Positions 1-6,197 of a DNA stretch of 9,247 nt are shown one piece after another. The DNA lies in the NCBI GenBank assembly GCA_045113475.1, contig JBGUIY010000163.1:1-9247 (forward strand), given 5' to 3'. The DNA is from UBA4246 sp045113475 (lineage in GTDB: Bacteria; Bacillota; Clostridia; Christensenellales; Aristaeellaceae). The first letter of the stretch is position 1, and each line of letters begins with the position of its first letter. The position numbers and the translations under genes were made by a program. The notes under the pieces were generated by a model. The model had not been told where the DNA came from. It made no database searches and saw only the letters and a list, made by a program, of their open reading frames with translations.

Positions 1-557
1 TCCAGGATCAGGTTGATCACCGCGCCGAGGATGATGGTGCCCATGCCCACCCGCGGATAGCCCTGGGCGTTGATGAATCCGTTCATGCCGGTAGCGATCA
101 TGGTAAAGGGCGTGCCGAGCAGGTAGATCCGCATGTACTCATCCGCGTAGGGATAGGAGATCTCGCTCGCGCCGAACAGCATCAGCATCGGCCGCCGAAG
201 CCCCAGGAAAACCGCCATGAGCACAAAACCCGAGCCCAGCAGCATCGAAAAGGTGCAGCCCTGCAGCAGGCCGGCCCGGTCGTCATTGCCCTGGCCCCGG
301 GCGATAGCGAACAGCGGCGCGCCGCCCTGGCCGAACAGGCTGGTAAAAGCACCGATGAGCGCGATGATGGGGAAAGCGACGCCGATGCCGATCAGGGCCA
401 TGCTGTCCTGCTCGGACAGGTGGCCCAGATAGATCCTGTCGACGATCGTATAGGTGACCTGGACGATCTCAGCCAGCGTCAGCGGGATCGCCTGGGCGAG
501 TATCCGCTGCCAGACTTTGCCTGTGGCGAAATTGCCGGTCTCCCCTGTCCTGCGCAT
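1..557 (-). CDS. MATE family efflux transporter, N-terminal part (cut by window edge)
   Basis: Membrane transporter of the MATE (multidrug and toxin extrusion) family, which exports drugs or metabolites using an Na+ or H+ gradient. I translated this minus-strand frame by hand. It is open to the window edge and gives 185 residues, about 40% of the usual 450. Family features are a proline-bearing first helix (AIPLTLAEI, residues 23-31), the VDRIYLGHL segment (39-47), and the glycine-rich stretch GQGGAPLFAIARGQG (76-90) that resembles the family's GxGxxxLxAxxxG motif. The stretch near 160-185 (NGFINAQGYPRVGMG, then INLIL) is also typical. The start at 557 is chosen because GGGAGG (569-564) lies six bases upstream. 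In-frame ATGs at 563 and 578 either abut or precede that site. The family is secure, but the substrate cannot be told. The C-terminal half lies outside the window. Confidence 0.9.
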   Translation of the reverse strand, partial: MRRTGETGNFATGKVWQRILAQAIPLTLAEIVQVTYTIVDRIYLGHLSEQDSMALIGIGVAFPIIALIGAFTSLFGQGGAPLFAIARGQGNDDRAGLLQGCTFSMLLGSGFVLMAVFLGLRRPMLMLFGASEISYPYADEYMRIYLLGTPFTMIATGMNGFINAQGYPRVGMGTIILGAVINLIL

Positions 558-603
558 CTGCATCCTCCCGGTTTTCATACACGCCGCCGTACATATTTCA
601 GCG

Positions 604-639
604 TTCCTGTATTATATATGATATCGGGAATAAAAACAA
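604..639 (-). promoter_or_regulatory. Sigma-A type promoter of the MATE gene
   Basis: Read on the minus strand, TTGTTT (639-634) is followed after exactly 17 bases by a perfect TATAAT (616-611). Transcription should begin near 604, giving a leader of about 47 bases before the ATG at 557. The -35 box sits just past the T-run of the terminator of the upstream minus-strand gene, so the MATE gene appears to be its own transcription unit. Confidence 0.75.
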
Positions 640-648
640 TCCGCCGGC

Positions 649-694
649 AAAACAAAACCGCCGTCCCTGCGCAGGTCGGCCTGCGGGACGGCGG
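649..694 (-). terminator. Intrinsic terminator of the cadherin-like-domain gene
   Basis: A long GC-rich inverted repeat (CCGCCGTCCC at 658-667 against GGGACGGCGG at 685-694, plus GCAGG/CCTGC inside with a small bulge) is followed on the minus strand by TTTTGTTTT (657-649). It starts 17 bases after the stop codon of the minus-strand gene ending at 712. This is a textbook rho-independent terminator in that direction. There is no matching T-run on the plus strand. Confidence 0.85.
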
Positions 695-711
695 AGAAGC
701 CGCGGAATACA

Positions 712-1470
712 TCAGTAGTCCGGCGAGTATGGCATCACGGCCACGATCTCATCCTCGATATATACGAAGCGGTACAGCCCGCCGATGGTGGTGTTGTTCA
801 TGAAATCGTGGATGTTGTATGCCCGCTGGGGCGACGCCATGGAACCGTAGTAGAAGACGCAGCTGTCCGTGCAGGCATAACGGTAATGGTCCACCGTTTT
901 GTTGACGAAGCTGGACAGGTTGCCGTCGCCGTAGGTCACAGTGCCCAGATCGGCGTCGATATACCACTTGCCGCTCTTCTGGTAAATGTTTTCGATATAG
1001 CCGGCGGACACGCGGGTCCGGCGGTCGCTGGGACGTCGCTGCAGGAATACGGTATAGGCGGTACGCTGTCCGGAGCTGCCGACCACTTCGATGGTCACCT
1101 GCTGCGGATTGTCCGTCATCTTGATATAGCTGGATGTTGCGCCGCTGCGCACGATGGTGCCGTTGACGTAGATCGTCGCGTACGGGTCGCCGGCCATGGG
1201 CGTGAACTGCACACGGCTGACCCAGCTGGCCACCGTCAGCAGATAAGTGGTCACCGAAGGGTTGAAATACTCCGGCAGCATTTTGCCTGTGTTGGGACAG
1301 TTATGCGTCAGCGATATGAGCTGCGGCGCTCCCGGGGACACGGACGGTTCGTTCCCCGTATATCCGCCCCAGTAATAGTCGCCGATCTGAAGCTCCTCGT
1401 CCGCGGCAGCGCCGGATACGGCCATGACCGCGATCAGCGTCAGGATCAGCAGCAGGGACAGTTTTCTCAT
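712..1470 (-). CDS. Secreted protein with a cadherin-like beta-sandwich domain
   Basis: Predicted exported protein of 252 residues, function unknown. The signal peptide is clear: MRK, a hydrophobic core (residues 4-20) and a likely cleavage site after SGAAA (23). Residues 50-145 fit the bacterial cadherin-like beta-sandwich family (PF12733-type). The cues are a leading LISLT strand, GKMLPEYFNPSVTTYLLTV (62-80), YVNGTIV (101-107) and a closing TAYTVFLQR (137-145). These domains are usually modules of cell-surface proteins. Residues 150-252 are a second domain I do not recognise, rich in Tyr with C200 and C204. The start at 1470 is set by GGGAGGT seven bases upstream and by the signal peptide. 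The frame is open upstream to 1596, but that extension would bury the signal and overlaps the promoter. The gene stands alone with its own promoter and terminator. Confidence 0.8.
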   Translation of the reverse strand: MRKLSLLLILTLIAVMAVSGAAADEELQIGDYYWGGYTGNEPSVSPGAPQLISLTHNCPNTGKMLPEYFNPSVTTYLLTVASWVSRVQFTPMAGDPYATIYVNGTIVRSGATSSYIKMTDNPQQVTIEVVGSSGQRTAYTVFLQRRPSDRRTRVSAGYIENIYQKSGKWYIDADLGTVTYGDGNLSSFVNKTVDHYRYACTDSCVFYYGSMASPQRAYNIHDFMNNTTIGGLYRFVYIEDEIVAVMPYSPDY

Positions 1471-1496
1471 CGTGTTACCTCCCGTCCAAATGAGCT

Positions 1497-1533
1497 GGAC
1501 ACTATTATAACGCTTCATCCCCGCGTTTTTATC
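1497..1533 (-). promoter_or_regulatory. Promoter of the secreted cadherin-like protein gene (weak -35)
   Basis: A perfect TATAAT lies on the minus strand at 1509-1504, about 34 bases before the ATG at 1470. The -35 region (around 1533-1527) is only AT-rich and has no good TTGACA match, so the promoter may need an activator or be moderate. A small inverted repeat, GTCCA/TGGAC at 1484-1500, lies in the short leader directly before the ribosome binding site. Confidence 0.55.
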
Positions 1534-1535
1534 CC

Positions 1536-1571
1536 GATTTAACAATATTTTCGGAAACTTTAATGCTTTTG
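1536..1571 (+). promoter_or_regulatory. queH: Possible queH promoter
   Basis: The only reasonable -10 in the divergent intergenic region on the plus strand is TTTAAT (1559-1564), one mismatch from consensus, in an AT-rich stretch. No good -35 lies 16-18 bases upstream (GATTTA at 1536-1541 is poor). It would give a leader of under 20 bases. Tentative: queH must have a promoter here because its upstream neighbour is divergent. Confidence 0.3.
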
Positions 1572-1588
1572 TTACATTTGGAGTGCTT

Positions 1589-2242
1589 ATGGGCAAGATT
1601 CGCTACGATATGCTGATGGAAGAAGAGATCGGAAGGCTGCGCAGGCTGGGGCTCAGACCGCGGCTTCTGCTGCACGTCTGCTGCGCGCCCTGCTCCACCG
1701 CCTGCCTGGAGCAGCTGACCGCCGCGTTTCAGGTAACCTGCTTCTACTACAATCCCAATATCGAGCCGGAACCGGAATTTGAGCGCCGTTTTGCCGAGCT
1801 TGAGCGCCTGACGCGCGAAATGCCCTTGCCGGGATCGCCGGAGGTCGTCAGGGGCGAATACGACCATGAGCGGTTCGCCGGAATCGCCCGCGGGCTCGAG
1901 GACGTGCCCGAGGGCGGAGAGCGCTGCACCCGCTGCTACCGCCTGCGATTGGAAGAGACCGCCAGGAAAGCCCGGGACGGCGGGTACGATTACTTTACCA
2001 CCACGCTGTCGGTAAGCCCCTATAAGAACGCGGACAAGCTGAACACCATCGGCGCAACGCTGGCCGAGGCTTACGGCGTACCCTATCTCTTTTCCGATTT
2101 CAAGAAGCACGACGGCTATCTGCGCTCGATTCGCCTGAGCGCCGAGTACGATCTTTACCGGCAGGACTACTGCGGCTGCGTCTTTTCCAGGGCGCAGGCA
2201 GAAAAAAGGCGGCTGTCCGGAAAAACAACGGATAAAATATGA
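1589..2242 (+). CDS. queH: Epoxyqueuosine reductase QueH
   Basis: Last step of queuosine synthesis: reduces epoxyqueuosine to queuosine at the wobble position of tRNAs with a GUN anticodon. QueH (formerly DUF208) is a cytoplasmic Fe-S enzyme that replaces QueG in many anaerobes. The 217-residue product has the full cysteine set: HVCCAPCS (residues 29-36, with C39 nearby), ERCTRCYRLRL (111-121) and YRQDYCGC (190-197). It also has the conserved SPYKN (143-147) and FSDFKKHDGY (168-177) segments. Length is normal for the family. The ATG at 1589 is preferred to an in-frame GTG at 1583 because GGAG (1580-1583) is five bases before the ATG and overlaps the GTG. The gene is divergent from the secreted protein gene. 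A separate promoter starts the next gene, so queH is probably transcribed alone or reads into it. Confidence 0.95.
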   Translation: MGKIRYDMLMEEEIGRLRRLGLRPRLLLHVCCAPCSTACLEQLTAAFQVTCFYYNPNIEPEPEFERRFAELERLTREMPLPGSPEVVRGEYDHERFAGIARGLEDVPEGGERCTRCYRLRLEETARKARDGGYDYFTTTLSVSPYKNADKLNTIGATLAEAYGVPYLFSDFKKHDGYLRSIRLSAEYDLYRQDYCGCVFSRAQAEKRRLSGKTTDKI

Positions 2243-2263
2243 TGTAAAATTCCATCCGTACTA

Positions 2264-2299
2264 TTGTCGGCGCTGAAAAAGTATGCTATAATGCTTTTC
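2264..2299 (+). promoter_or_regulatory. Strong extended -10 promoter of the CotH / DUF4956 / VTC operon
   Basis: TTGTCG (2264-2269) is spaced exactly 17 bases from a perfect TATAAT (2287-2292). TATAAT is preceded by TGC, giving the extended TGnTATAAT form. Transcription should begin near 2299, leaving a leader of about 92 bases before the CotH-family ATG at 2391. The match is the best plus-strand promoter in the window and marks the start of the downstream five-gene run. Confidence 0.8.
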
Positions 2300-2308
2300 G
2301 TCGTGCGG

Positions 2309-2360
2309 CGGGCGGACTGCCCTCGCCCGACATGCAGCGGCGGACCCGATCGTCCACCGC
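2309..2360 (+). promoter_or_regulatory. Structured leader with two hairpins upstream of the CotH-family gene
   Basis: The leader can fold into CGGGCG/CGCCCG (2309-2314 with 2324-2329). It can also fold into a stronger stem, GCGG-C-GGAC (2337-2345) with GTCC-A-CCGC (2352-2360), closing a six-base loop. No T-run follows either stem, so they are not terminators. I recognise no known riboswitch here. Their role, if any, could be transcript stability or binding of a regulator. Confidence 0.45.
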
Positions 2361-2390
2361 CATCAGCCGAAAGAAACGGGAGTTCATTCA

Positions 2391-5300
2391 ATGAGCCGAA
2401 CCAACAGCCGATATAACAATAAAAAAGAAAGCAAGCTCCTGCTGCTCGCGGTGCTGGGCGTCATCCTCGCCGCGCTCATCCTGCTCATGCCCAAGAAGCC
2501 GATCGTGAAGGCCGTCAACTCGGTGAGCGATCACAGCTCCGGGGCCGGAGGCCTGTGCCTCAGCGAGATCATGACAGACAACGCCAGCGCCCTCCCGGAT
2601 GAAAAAGGCGCCTTCAGCGACTGGCTGGAAGTCTGGAACAGCAGCGACCATCCGATCAACATGAAGAACATCGGCCTGTCCAACCGTTCCGACAAGATCC
2701 AGTTCCTCTTCCCGGAAATGACGCTCCAGCCGGACGGCCGCGTGATCGTGTTCTGCGACAAGGTGAACCGCGACGATCCCGCCGGCACCCTGCACGCCAA
2801 GTGCAAGCTGTCCAGCCTGGGCTGCAGCGTTTTCCTCTTCGACCAGAACGGCGTGGCCCTCGACCAGGTCGTGGTGCCTACCCTGAACGCCGACGAAAGC
2901 TACCAGCGCGTTTCCGCACATGAGTGGCGGAAAACGGACGAATACGCCCCCGGCTTCGAAAAGACCAGCGACGGCCACATCGCCTACCTCGCCAGCTTCT
3001 CGGTGGAAGCCGACGTGCTGATGATCAACGAGATCATGCCGGTCCCCAAGACGGGGCTGCGGGATGAGGACGGCGACCTGTCCGACTGGGTGGAGCTGTA
3101 CAACGCCGGCGACGCCACCATCCGCCTGAGCGACCTGGCCCTGAGCGACAACGAGCAGAAGCCCCTCAAATGGTTCTTCCCCGAAGGCGCGGTCATCGAG
3201 CCCGGCCAGTACTACATCGTGTTCTGCTCCGGCAAAAACAAGATGCAGCAGAACGGCATCCCGCACACCAACTTCCGGCTGTCCGGCGAAGGCGAAACGC
3301 TGGTGCTCACCACCAAGGCCGGCGAACTGGTGGACCGCATCACGGTCCCGAATATCGGCAAGGACGTGTCCTACGCCAAGACGCCCGGCACCCAGATCTG
3401 GTCCGTATTCCAGGTGGCTACCCCGGGACGCCCGAACAATTCCCAGGGCGTGTCCGACGCAGACCGCTATATGCGCCAGATGAACGAAAGCCAGGTCTAT
3501 ATCACAGAGGTCCTGGCTTCCGCGGACGCCGTGGCCCCCGCCAACGGGGAAGCGCCCTGCGACTGGGTGGAGCTGTACAACGCCGGCACGTCGCCCTTCG
3601 ACCTTTCCCTGTGCGGCCTGAGCGACAATATCAGCTGGCCGCGCAAATGGCAGTTTCCCATGGGGACCACCATCTACCCCGGGGAATACAAGGTCGTCCG
3701 CTGCGACAAATCCCCCACCTCAGGCTCCGGGCAGAGCCCGCACACTTCGTTTGGCATCGCCAAGGCGGGCGGCGAGGTCATCACCCTGAGCGACCCACAG
3801 GGGCGCGTGCTGGATAAGCTGTATATCTCCCAGATGCGTACAGACGTTTCCTACGGCCGTTCCCTTGAAACGAACGGTTTTTTTTATTATGACGCGCCCA
3901 CGCCGGGCCAGAAGAACGGCGTAGGCTTCGCGGGCTACAGCGCCACGCCGGCGCTGTCCGCCAAGGGCGGGCTGTACGAAGGCGCCGTCATCGTCTCCAT
4001 CGACGTGCCCGAAGGCACCACCGTGCGCTACACCCTGGACGGCTCCATCCCCACGCTTGAAAACAGCTCCGTCTATTCCGTCCCCCTGGCGTTCCAGAAT
4101 ACCGTCGTGCTTCGCGCCAGATCCTTCAGGGAGGGGCTGCAGCCATCCGATACGGTGACCGCTTCCTACATCATCAACACCTACTTCACTCTCCCCGTGG
4201 TGTCGCTGGTCATCGACCCGGACGAGCTGTACAACGAAAACACCGGCATGTTCGTGGGCGGCCCGAACCTGGACAAGTCCAGGGGCATTCCCTTCCGGAA
4301 TGCCATCTACCGCCAGTTCGGCAAAAACCCGCGCCCGGCTTACATTGAGATCTTTGAGAAGAACGGAGCCGGCACGGTGATCTCCCAGGGCATCAAGGTC
4401 GCCATCGGCGGCGACTACAGCCTGGATATGCCCCAGAAGACCCTGAAGATCCGCGCCCAGGCCAAGTACGGCCAGAAATACTTCGACTACCCGCTCTTCG
4501 AGGACCGTCCCTTCACCTACTACAAGTCCTTCCTCCTGCGCAACTCCGGCAACGACTGCGTATGGACGCGCCTTTCGGACGGTTTCCAGAGCCAGCTGAT
4601 CGATCTGCTGGACACCAGCATCATCCACCTGGCCTTCAAGCCCGTCATCGTGTACATCAACGGCGAATACTACGGGCACTACAACATGCGCGAGCGCAAG
4701 GACCGCTTCTGCATCGCCCAGTGGGAAGGGCTGGACATGGATCTGGCGGATCAGATCACCATCCTCCGCGCCAGCTATTCCACCGTACAGGGCAGCAACA
4801 AGGAATACCGCGCTCTGCTGGACAAGGTGAAGGCCTCTTCCCCCGGCAGGAACCCCGCCGACCTGCAGTACATCCTGGACAACGTGGACGTGGACAGCTA
4901 TTACGACTACCTGGCCATCGAAATGTTCTTCGGAAACTCCGACATCGGCAACACCATGTTCTACAAGCTTCCCGGCCCGGGCCAGAAATGGAAATGGCTG
5001 ATCTTCGACCTGGATTACGGCATGTTCTCCTCCAGCTTCAACAGCCCGAAGTCGTACACCAAGCCGAAGGGCATGGGCGACAAGCTGATCAACAACACGA
5101 TCTTCCTGAAGCTGCTGGAAAACGCCGAAATGAAGCAGAAATTCCTGGAACGGCTGGCCTACATATACCGAACCCTGTCGCCCCAGGTCATGAACGACAA
5201 GCTCACCCAGATCAAGGCGATCCTGGAACCCGAGATGCCCATGCACTTCGAGCGCTGGGCGCCGCTCAACGACAAGAAGATCAACTCCGACTCCCCCCTC

Positions 5301-5477
5301 AGCAAGGACGGCGCCCTGGGCTACTGGAACACCCGCATCAACCGCATGCGCGATACCATCAACCGCCGCCACCACTTCCTGTGGGGATACATCAAGGAAG
5401 CCTTCAACCTGTCCAACGCGCAAATGCTGGAGCTCTTCGGCCCTCAGCCCGAAGACCCTCTGGCTAAGAAAAAATAA
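2391..5477 (+). CDS. Membrane-anchored CotH-family kinase-like protein with three lamin-tail domains
   Basis: A 1028-residue type II membrane protein. A basic N-terminus is followed by one hydrophobic anchor (about 16-33), so the rest should lie outside the membrane. Three lamin-tail-domain repeats (about 55-165, 207-320, 368-480) each carry an (S/N)EI- or TEV-type strand and a DWxExxN motif; DWVELYNAG occurs twice. A chitobiase C-terminal-like module follows (517-596, with VRYTLDGSIPT). The CotH domain runs from about 598, with SFLLRNSGND (713-722), VYINGEYYGHYNMRERKD (754-771) and WLIFDLDYGMF (869-879), where D873 and D875 look like metal-binding residues. CotH proteins are atypical, secreted-type protein kinases, best known from Bacillus spore coats. 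This architecture suggests a surface role and nothing shows it is a spore protein. GGGAG lies eight bases before the ATG. It is first gene of the operon, 24 bases before DUF4956. Family secure; substrate unknown. Confidence 0.9.
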   Translation: MSRTNSRYNNKKESKLLLLAVLGVILAALILLMPKKPIVKAVNSVSDHSSGAGGLCLSEIMTDNASALPDEKGAFSDWLEVWNSSDHPINMKNIGLSNRSDKIQFLFPEMTLQPDGRVIVFCDKVNRDDPAGTLHAKCKLSSLGCSVFLFDQNGVALDQVVVPTLNADESYQRVSAHEWRKTDEYAPGFEKTSDGHIAYLASFSVEADVLMINEIMPVPKTGLRDEDGDLSDWVELYNAGDATIRLSDLALSDNEQKPLKWFFPEGAVIEPGQYYIVFCSGKNKMQQNGIPHTNFRLSGEGETLVLTTKAGELVDRITVPNIGKDVSYAKTPGTQIWSVFQVATPGRPNNSQGVSDADRYMRQMNESQVYITEVLASADAVAPANGEAPCDWVELYNAGTSPFDLSLCGLSDNISWPRKWQFPMGTTIYPGEYKVVRCDKSPTSGSGQSPHTSFGIAKAGGEVITLSDPQGRVLDKLYISQMRTDVSYGRSLETNGFFYYDAPTPGQKNGVGFAGYSATPALSAKGGLYEGAVIVSIDVPEGTTVRYTLDGSIPTLENSSVYSVPLAFQNTVVLRARSFREGLQPSDTVTASYIINTYFTLPVVSLVIDPDELYNENTGMFVGGPNLDKSRGIPFRNAIYRQFGKNPRPAYIEIFEKNGAGTVISQGIKVAIGGDYSLDMPQKTLKIRAQAKYGQKYFDYPLFEDRPFTYYKSFLLRNSGNDCVWTRLSDGFQSQLIDLLDTSIIHLAFKPVIVYINGEYYGHYNMRERKDRFCIAQWEGLDMDLADQITILRASYSTVQGSNKEYRALLDKVKASSPGRNPADLQYILDNVDVDSYYDYLAIEMFFGNSDIGNTMFYKLPGPGQKWKWLIFDLDYGMFSSSFNSPKSYTKPKGMGDKLINNTIFLKLLENAEMKQKFLERLAYIYRTLSPQVMNDKLTQIKAILEPEMPMHFERWAPLNDKKINSDSPLSKDGALGYWNTRINRMRDTINRRHHFLWGYIKEAFNLSNAQMLELFGPQPEDPLAKKK
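3845..3885 (+). other. Terminator-like hairpin plus T8 run inside the CotH-family gene
   Basis: Within the coding sequence, CCGTTC (3857-3862) pairs with GAACGG (3872-3877), extendable by two G-U pairs, and is followed at once by eight T residues (3878-3885). An overlapping alternative stem, CGTTTC (3845-3850) with GAAACG (3867-3872), cannot form together with the first as a simple fold. The layout resembles a terminator with a competing stem. It sits in the linker after the third lamin-tail domain. The stem is only six GC-mixed pairs with a nine-base loop, so activity is uncertain. Confidence 0.4.
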
Positions 5478-5501
5478 TACAAGACATTTCAGGAGGAACG
5501 T

Positions 5502-6194
5502 ATGGAAACCACCAGCTTCAAGGACATCGTCAACAACAACAAATTGTCGGACTGGTTTGCCAATCAGCTGAGCAATTTCACGCCTTTCAACGTAGCGCTG
5601 GTGCTGTTTGCCGCGCTGATCGCCGGCGTCATCATCTCCCTCGTTTACAAAAAGACCTACCGCGGCGTGCTGTACAGCCCGAACTTCGCCATGACGCTGA
5701 TCATGCTGGTGCTGGTCACCGCCCCCGTGGTCATGGCCATCGGCTCCAACGTGGCGCTGTCCATGGGCATGGTCGGCGCGCTCTCCATCGTGCGTTTCCG
5801 CACCGCGGTCAAGGAGCCCCTGGACACGGTGTACATGTTCTGGGCCATCACCATGGGCATCCTGCTGGGCGCGGGCCAGTACATCATCTCCCTGGTAGTG
5901 GTCATCACCATCTCGGTGATCCTGCTGGTGCTCTCCTTCGTGCATTTCCGCAACCCCAACAGCTACCTGCTGGTGATGCACTATGACGAATACGCCGAGA
6001 GCGACATCGAGGCCGAGCTGCGCCGCAGCGCTCGCTACAACCGCCTGCGTTCCAAGACAGTCACCCGCGCCGGCGCTGAAATGACCTATGAAGTCAGGAT
6101 GGATCAGAAAGCTGACCTGGTCGGCCGCATGCTCGACATCGAGGGCGTGCACGACGCCACCCTGGTTGCGATGCAGACCGAAACCGGTGCATAA
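5502..6194 (+). CDS. DUF4956 family integral membrane protein
   Basis: A 230-residue membrane protein of the DUF4956 family, whose biochemical function I do not know to be established. Hydrophobic segments lie at about 31-49, 63-82, 108-124 and 126-148. Between the second and third is the family hallmark GMVGALSIVRFRTAVKEPLDT (89-109; G92, R98, R100 and K104 stand out). A soluble tail (about 150-230) has alternating strands and helices like a small ferredoxin or ACT fold. The hallmark loosely recalls the GxxGAGxxxR region of MgtC/SapB proteins, which also have a small C-terminal soluble domain; that link is my inference. AGGAGG (5491-5496) lies five bases before the ATG, an excellent site. 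It follows CotH by 24 bases and precedes the VTC polymerase by three, so it is the natural membrane partner of the polymerase. Confidence 0.88.
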   Translation: METTSFKDIVNNNKLSDWFANQLSNFTPFNVALVLFAALIAGVIISLVYKKTYRGVLYSPNFAMTLIMLVLVTAPVVMAIGSNVALSMGMVGALSIVRFRTAVKEPLDTVYMFWAITMGILLGAGQYIISLVVVITISVILLVLSFVHFRNPNSYLLVMHYDEYAESDIEAELRRSARYNRLRSKTVTRAGAEMTYEVRMDQKADLVGRMLDIEGVHDATLVAMQTETGA

Positions 6195-6197
6195 GCA

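Noticed and set aside
808..1542. A 244-codon plus-strand open frame opposite the secreted cadherin-like gene
   Set aside because: The minus-strand reading has a signal peptide, a domain match, promoter, ribosome binding site and terminator. The plus reading has none of these.
1583..1588. GTG start for queH at 1583
   Set aside because: The GTG overlaps the GGAG ribosome binding site. The ATG at 1589 has five-base spacing and gives the normal family length.
1471..1596. A longer start (1596) for the secreted cadherin-like protein
   Set aside because: It would put 42 residues before the signal peptide, cross the TATAAT promoter and overlap the queH start. GGGAGGT is correctly spaced for the ATG at 1470.
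2299..2390. A known riboswitch in the CotH-family leader
   Set aside because: I could not match it to any riboswitch consensus I know, and there is no terminator or clear sequestration of the ribosome binding site.
4562..5467. A plus-strand open frame of 301 codons overlapping the CotH domain in another frame
   Set aside because: Its Arg/Pro/Gln/His-rich product is typical of a shifted frame in GC-rich DNA. The main frame carries the CotH motifs.
2391..5477. Calling the large protein a spore-coat protein because of the CotH name
   Set aside because: The membrane anchor, lamin-tail repeats and VTC/DUF4956 neighbours suggest an envelope role. No sporulation sigma-factor promoter or other coat gene is visible.
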